From Candidatus Bipolaricaulota bacterium (GTDB taxonomy: Bacteria > Bipolaricaulota > Bipolaricaulia > UBA7950 > UBA9294), in NCBI GenBank assembly GCA_030612485.1, contig JAUWNS010000123.1:1-7012 (forward strand): DNA of 7,012 nt. The letters are read 5' to 3'. This document shows positions 5,325 to 7,012 of this stretch, piece after piece. The notes below the pieces were generated by a model, which worked only from the letters and a program-made list of their open reading frames with translations, did not search any database and had not been told where the DNA came from. Numbering within the stretch: position 1 is the first letter of the stretch; every line of letters starts with the position of its first letter. The translations under genes were made by a program, and so were the position numbers.

Positions 5325-5408
5325 GCAGCGATCCGCTGGCGCCAAGACCTTGGAGGAAACGGCCGACGAGCATCCACTCGAAGTGCGGTGCCACCGCGCT
5401 GAGTAGAA
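5322..5408 (-). pseudogene. MFS transporter fragment (Bcr/CflA-like), about 29 codons
   Basis: Minus-strand frame with codons ending at multiples of 3 (for example 5406-5404) reads LLSAVAPHFEWMLVGRFLQG then LGASGSLPLAR. The VGRFLQGLGAxG motif and the preceding SAVAPxFEWML segment are typical of the second and third membrane helices of MFS drug transporters of the Bcr/CflA type. The fragment is cut at its upstream side by the left end of the IS256 element (5409) and at its downstream side by the tlyA fragment, whose reading frame is different. No further MFS sequence is seen beyond the IS on the other side, so the rest has been deleted or moved. It is too short to function. Confidence 0.6.
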
Positions 5409-5436
5409 GGTTAGAGTCCAGGGACGTGGTGTATTG
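5409..5436 (+). repeat. IS256-family left terminal inverted repeat
   Basis: Starts GG, then carries AGAGTCC and ends GTGGTGTATTG. It pairs with 6838-6811, with the best identity over the inner 11 bases and the GTCC block; the middle is diverged. Confidence 0.6.
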
Positions 5437-5533
5437 ATTGGACGGCGCAAGAGAGTTGCAAAGAACGACCATCGCCGCCATCTTCGGAAGGTATACAAAA
5501 GCGCCGACATCGTTCGGCACCGAGGAGGAAGCG

Positions 5534-6790
5534 ATGGTCACAGAGAAGGTAGACGGTTTGGCATGGCTGCGCAAGCAGGTGGAAGCAGCGGACAAGGATC
5601 TGTTGCGTGAGATGGTTCAGAGGATGGCTGAGATGCTGATGGGAGCAGAAACTGACGGTATCTGTGGTGCTCCGTACCGCCAGCCCAGCACCGATCGGGT
5701 CAACCGCCGCAACGGCTACCGTGAACGCCGGTGGGATACCCGTGTCGGGACGATCGATCTTGCGATCCCCCGTCTGCGTAAGGGGAGCTACTTTCCAGAC
5801 TGGCTTCTCGATCCCCGCCGTCGGCCGGAACGCGCGTTGGTACAAGTGGTCACTGAGTGCTACGTGCGCGGCGTCTCCACACGGCGAGTGGATGGAGTGG
5901 TTCAGCGCCTTGGCCTCCAAGGGATGAGCAAGAGCCAGGTCTCAGAGCTGGCGAAGCAGCTGGACATGATGGTAGAAGGATTCCGGAACCGTCCGTTGAA
6001 CAGTGGACCGTACACATTCGTCTGGCTCGATGCGATGACGCAGCGGTGTCGGGAAGAAGGTCGAGTGGTTAACGTGATCACCGTCATCGCGACGGGAGTG
6101 AACAGTGATGGCCACCGAGAGATCCTCGGGGTGGACGTGATCACTAGTGAGGACGGAGAAGGATGGAAGGCGTTCCTGCGTGGCCTGGTGGATCGAGGCT
6201 TGAGTGGGGTTAAGTTAGTGATCTCTGATGCGCACGCCGGTCTCAAGGCGGCAATCGCTGAGGTACTTTCAGGCAGTTCCTGGCAGCGCTGTCGAACCCA
6301 TTTCATGTGCAATTTGCTCACCAAGGTGCCGAAGAGCGCCCAAGGCCTAGTCGCGACGATGGTGCGGTCAATCTTCGCGCAACCCAGTGCCAAGAACGTT
6401 ATGGGCCAACACAAACTGGTGGTGGAGCAGCTCAGCACCCGGTTCCCCGAGGCGGCAGATATGTTGAGCGATGCCACGGAGGACATCCTCGCGTTTGCCA
6501 GCTTTCCCAAGGCGGTCTGGCGACAGATCTGGTCGAACAACCCGCAGGAGCGACTTAACCGAGAGGTCCGACGGCGTACCGATGTGGTTGGAATCTTCCC
6601 CAATCGCGCAGCGATCATCCGCCTGGTCGGTGCGGTGCTTGCCGAACAGAACGACGAGTGGATGATCACCCGCAGGTACATGTCCGTCAGTGTCTTACGC
6701 AAGGCTCAAGCGAAGAGCAGTCAACCTCAGTGGGAGGAACTAAGCGAACCGAAGGAGGAACCGGTGCTGGTCGAGCAGCTGGTCGCTTGA
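5534..6790 (+). CDS. IS256-family (Mutator-type) DDE transposase
   Basis: Encodes 418 residues from ATG 5534 to TGA 6788-6790. The start is chosen for GAGGAGGA (5522-5529) 4 bases upstream; the frame is open 32 codons further but without family similarity. The N-terminus is helical (LLREMVQRMAEMLMGAE), followed by the family's NRRNGYRERRWDTRVGTIDL and IPRLRKGSYFPDWLL. A helix-turn-helix-like segment includes YVRGVSTRRVDGVVQRLGLQ. The catalytic triad is clear: Asp166 in VWLDAM, Asp232 in VISDAHAG, and Glu339 in NNPQERLNREVRRRTDVVGI. The C/D(2)H-type segment WQRCRTHFMCNLL lies between the second Asp and Glu. These spacings are close to those of IS256 itself. Known family chemistry is DNA cleavage by a DDE catalytic site, often with a circular intermediate. 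No frameshift or internal stop is seen, so the enzyme may be active. Confidence 0.95.
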   Translation: MVTEKVDGLAWLRKQVEAADKDLLREMVQRMAEMLMGAETDGICGAPYRQPSTDRVNRRNGYRERRWDTRVGTIDLAIPRLRKGSYFPDWLLDPRRRPERALVQVVTECYVRGVSTRRVDGVVQRLGLQGMSKSQVSELAKQLDMMVEGFRNRPLNSGPYTFVWLDAMTQRCREEGRVVNVITVIATGVNSDGHREILGVDVITSEDGEGWKAFLRGLVDRGLSGVKLVISDAHAGLKAAIAEVLSGSSWQRCRTHFMCNLLTKVPKSAQGLVATMVRSIFAQPSAKNVMGQHKLVVEQLSTRFPEAADMLSDATEDILAFASFPKAVWRQIWSNNPQERLNREVRRRTDVVGIFPNRAAIIRLVGAVLAEQNDEWMITRRYMSVSVLRKAQAKSSQPQWEELSEPKEEPVLVEQLVA

Positions 6791-6810
6791 TCAGTCAGCC
6801 GATGATTTAA

Positions 6811-6838
6811 CAATACACCACCTTGACGGACGTGGCCC
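6811..6838 (-). repeat. IS256-family right terminal inverted repeat
   Basis: CAATACACCAC at the inner side is the exact complement of the left repeat's inner 11 bases, with GGAC matching GTCC and CC matching the outer GG. It begins 20 bases after the transposase stop. Confidence 0.6.
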
Positions 6839-6898
6839 CCTCATAGCACGAGGACTGCTTCAACCAGGTCCATGTAGCTGGCGTAGGGGGCCCGTTGC

Positions 6899-6950
6899 CT
6901 CATTTAAAAATGTACACGAAATGAATTCGTCAGCTCACTTGAAAATGTAC
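6899..6950. mobile_element. orphan IS21-type terminus with two direct repeats
   Basis: CTCATTTAAAAATGTAC (6899-6915) and CTCACTTGAAAATGTAC (6934-6950) are direct repeats, 15 of 17 identical, spaced 35 bases start to start. Read on the minus strand they give GTACATTTTCAAGTGAG, the typical terminal repeat of IS21-family elements, whose ends carry several such copies as transposase binding sites. Their orientation puts the element interior to the left, where the IS256 element now lies. No istA or istB coding sequence is present, so this is a solo end. Confidence 0.6.
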
Positions 6951-7012
6951 TCCAAATCGACGTGTCATTCCTCCTGTTTCGGTCTGTTCTTTGACCGTGC
7001 CAGTGCCTCTAA

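Larger units (their letters stand above)
5409..6838 (+). mobile_element. IS256-family insertion sequence, apparently complete
   Basis: About 1430 bp containing one full transposase gene between imperfect inverted ends. Left end (5409-5436) and right end (6811-6838, reversed) both begin GG, share GTCC, and share GTGGTGTATTG at the inner side, with a variable centre. Length and organisation match the family (1.3-1.5 kb). The exact outer boundary is uncertain by a few bases because the outer ends are diverged. No 8-9 bp target duplication is visible: the flanks are TGAGTAGAA on the left and CCTCATAGC on the right. It lies directly against the MFS fragment. Confidence 0.8.

Noticed and set aside
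5325..5510. N-terminal 62-codon extension of the tlyA frame
   Set aside because: Residues are unlike any TlyA N-terminus and arise from reading the MFS fragment and IS256 left end in the wrong frame.
5438..5533. Upstream extension of the transposase frame
   Set aside because: The 32 added residues have no family similarity, while ATG 5534 has a good ribosome binding site at proper spacing.
5902..6702. Long 266-codon minus-strand open frame opposite the transposase
   Set aside because: It is the antisense shadow of a clearly coding IS256-family transposase, with no ribosome binding site and no recognisable domain.
6841..6902. 20-codon minus-strand frame ending YASYMDLVEAVLVL
   Set aside because: Too short, no ribosome binding site, begins inside the IS21-type repeat, and matches nothing I recognise.
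6952..6968. Minus-strand ATG with GGAGGA directly before it, starting MTRRFG and running into the IS21-type repeat
   Set aside because: The Shine-Dalgarno is too close to the ATG and the frame stops after 12 codons; at most a gene start cut by the insertion, which cannot be supported.
1..7012. CRISPR array, tRNA, rRNA or riboswitch
   Set aside because: No regularly spaced repeats with unique spacers, no tRNA-like cloverleaf with CCA-region features, and no rRNA or known riboswitch core motifs were seen on either strand.

Overview
The window is bacterial chromosomal DNA of moderate GC from a lineage I cannot name. Bacterial genes are recognisable (a YbjQ/UPF0145 protein, CinA and TlyA remnants, a Phd/YefM-RelE/ParE toxin-antitoxin pair, an IS256-family insertion sequence), but none is diagnostic of a phylum. 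It reads as an accessory, decaying region: few intact genes, several broken ones, and mobile-element debris from at least three element types.

Layout, left to right. The window opens inside the 3' end of a ybjQ-like gene (1-153). A gene-poor stretch follows, with a degenerate repeat-like segment. Next is an unassigned gene (655-1248) ending in a hairpin terminator. Then come a promoter-like site, a type II toxin-antitoxin operon (1451-2065), a short 59-residue single-pass membrane protein gene (2121-2300), and, overlapping it by 20 bp, a complete second ybjQ-like gene (2281-2598). The two ybjQ copies share 142 of 153 bases over the visible part. All 11 differences lie in the last 70 bases.

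From 2600 to 5400 nearly everything is damaged: a 5'-truncated cinA C-terminal domain (minus strand), a frameshifted C-terminal remnant of a REP-associated tyrosine transposase (RAYT), a minus-strand membrane-anchored hypothetical gene with one in-frame TAA, and a tlyA gene that has lost the front of its S4 domain. The tlyA fragment is joined in another frame to about 29 codons of an MFS transporter. Two related short elements of about 140-150 bp with matching imperfect ends (3006-3154 and 4438-4576) lie in this zone; the first abuts the RAYT remnant.

The right end holds an apparently intact IS256-family element (5409-6838) with a full DDE transposase, inserted at the edge of the MFS fragment. 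Beyond it is an orphan IS21-type terminus with two direct repeats (6899-6950). No CRISPR array, tRNA or rRNA was seen. The points most worth checking are the small membrane protein coupled to ybjQ, the mosaic ybjQ duplication, the short-element/RAYT pair, the single in-frame stop at 4008-4010, and the MFS-tlyA junction.
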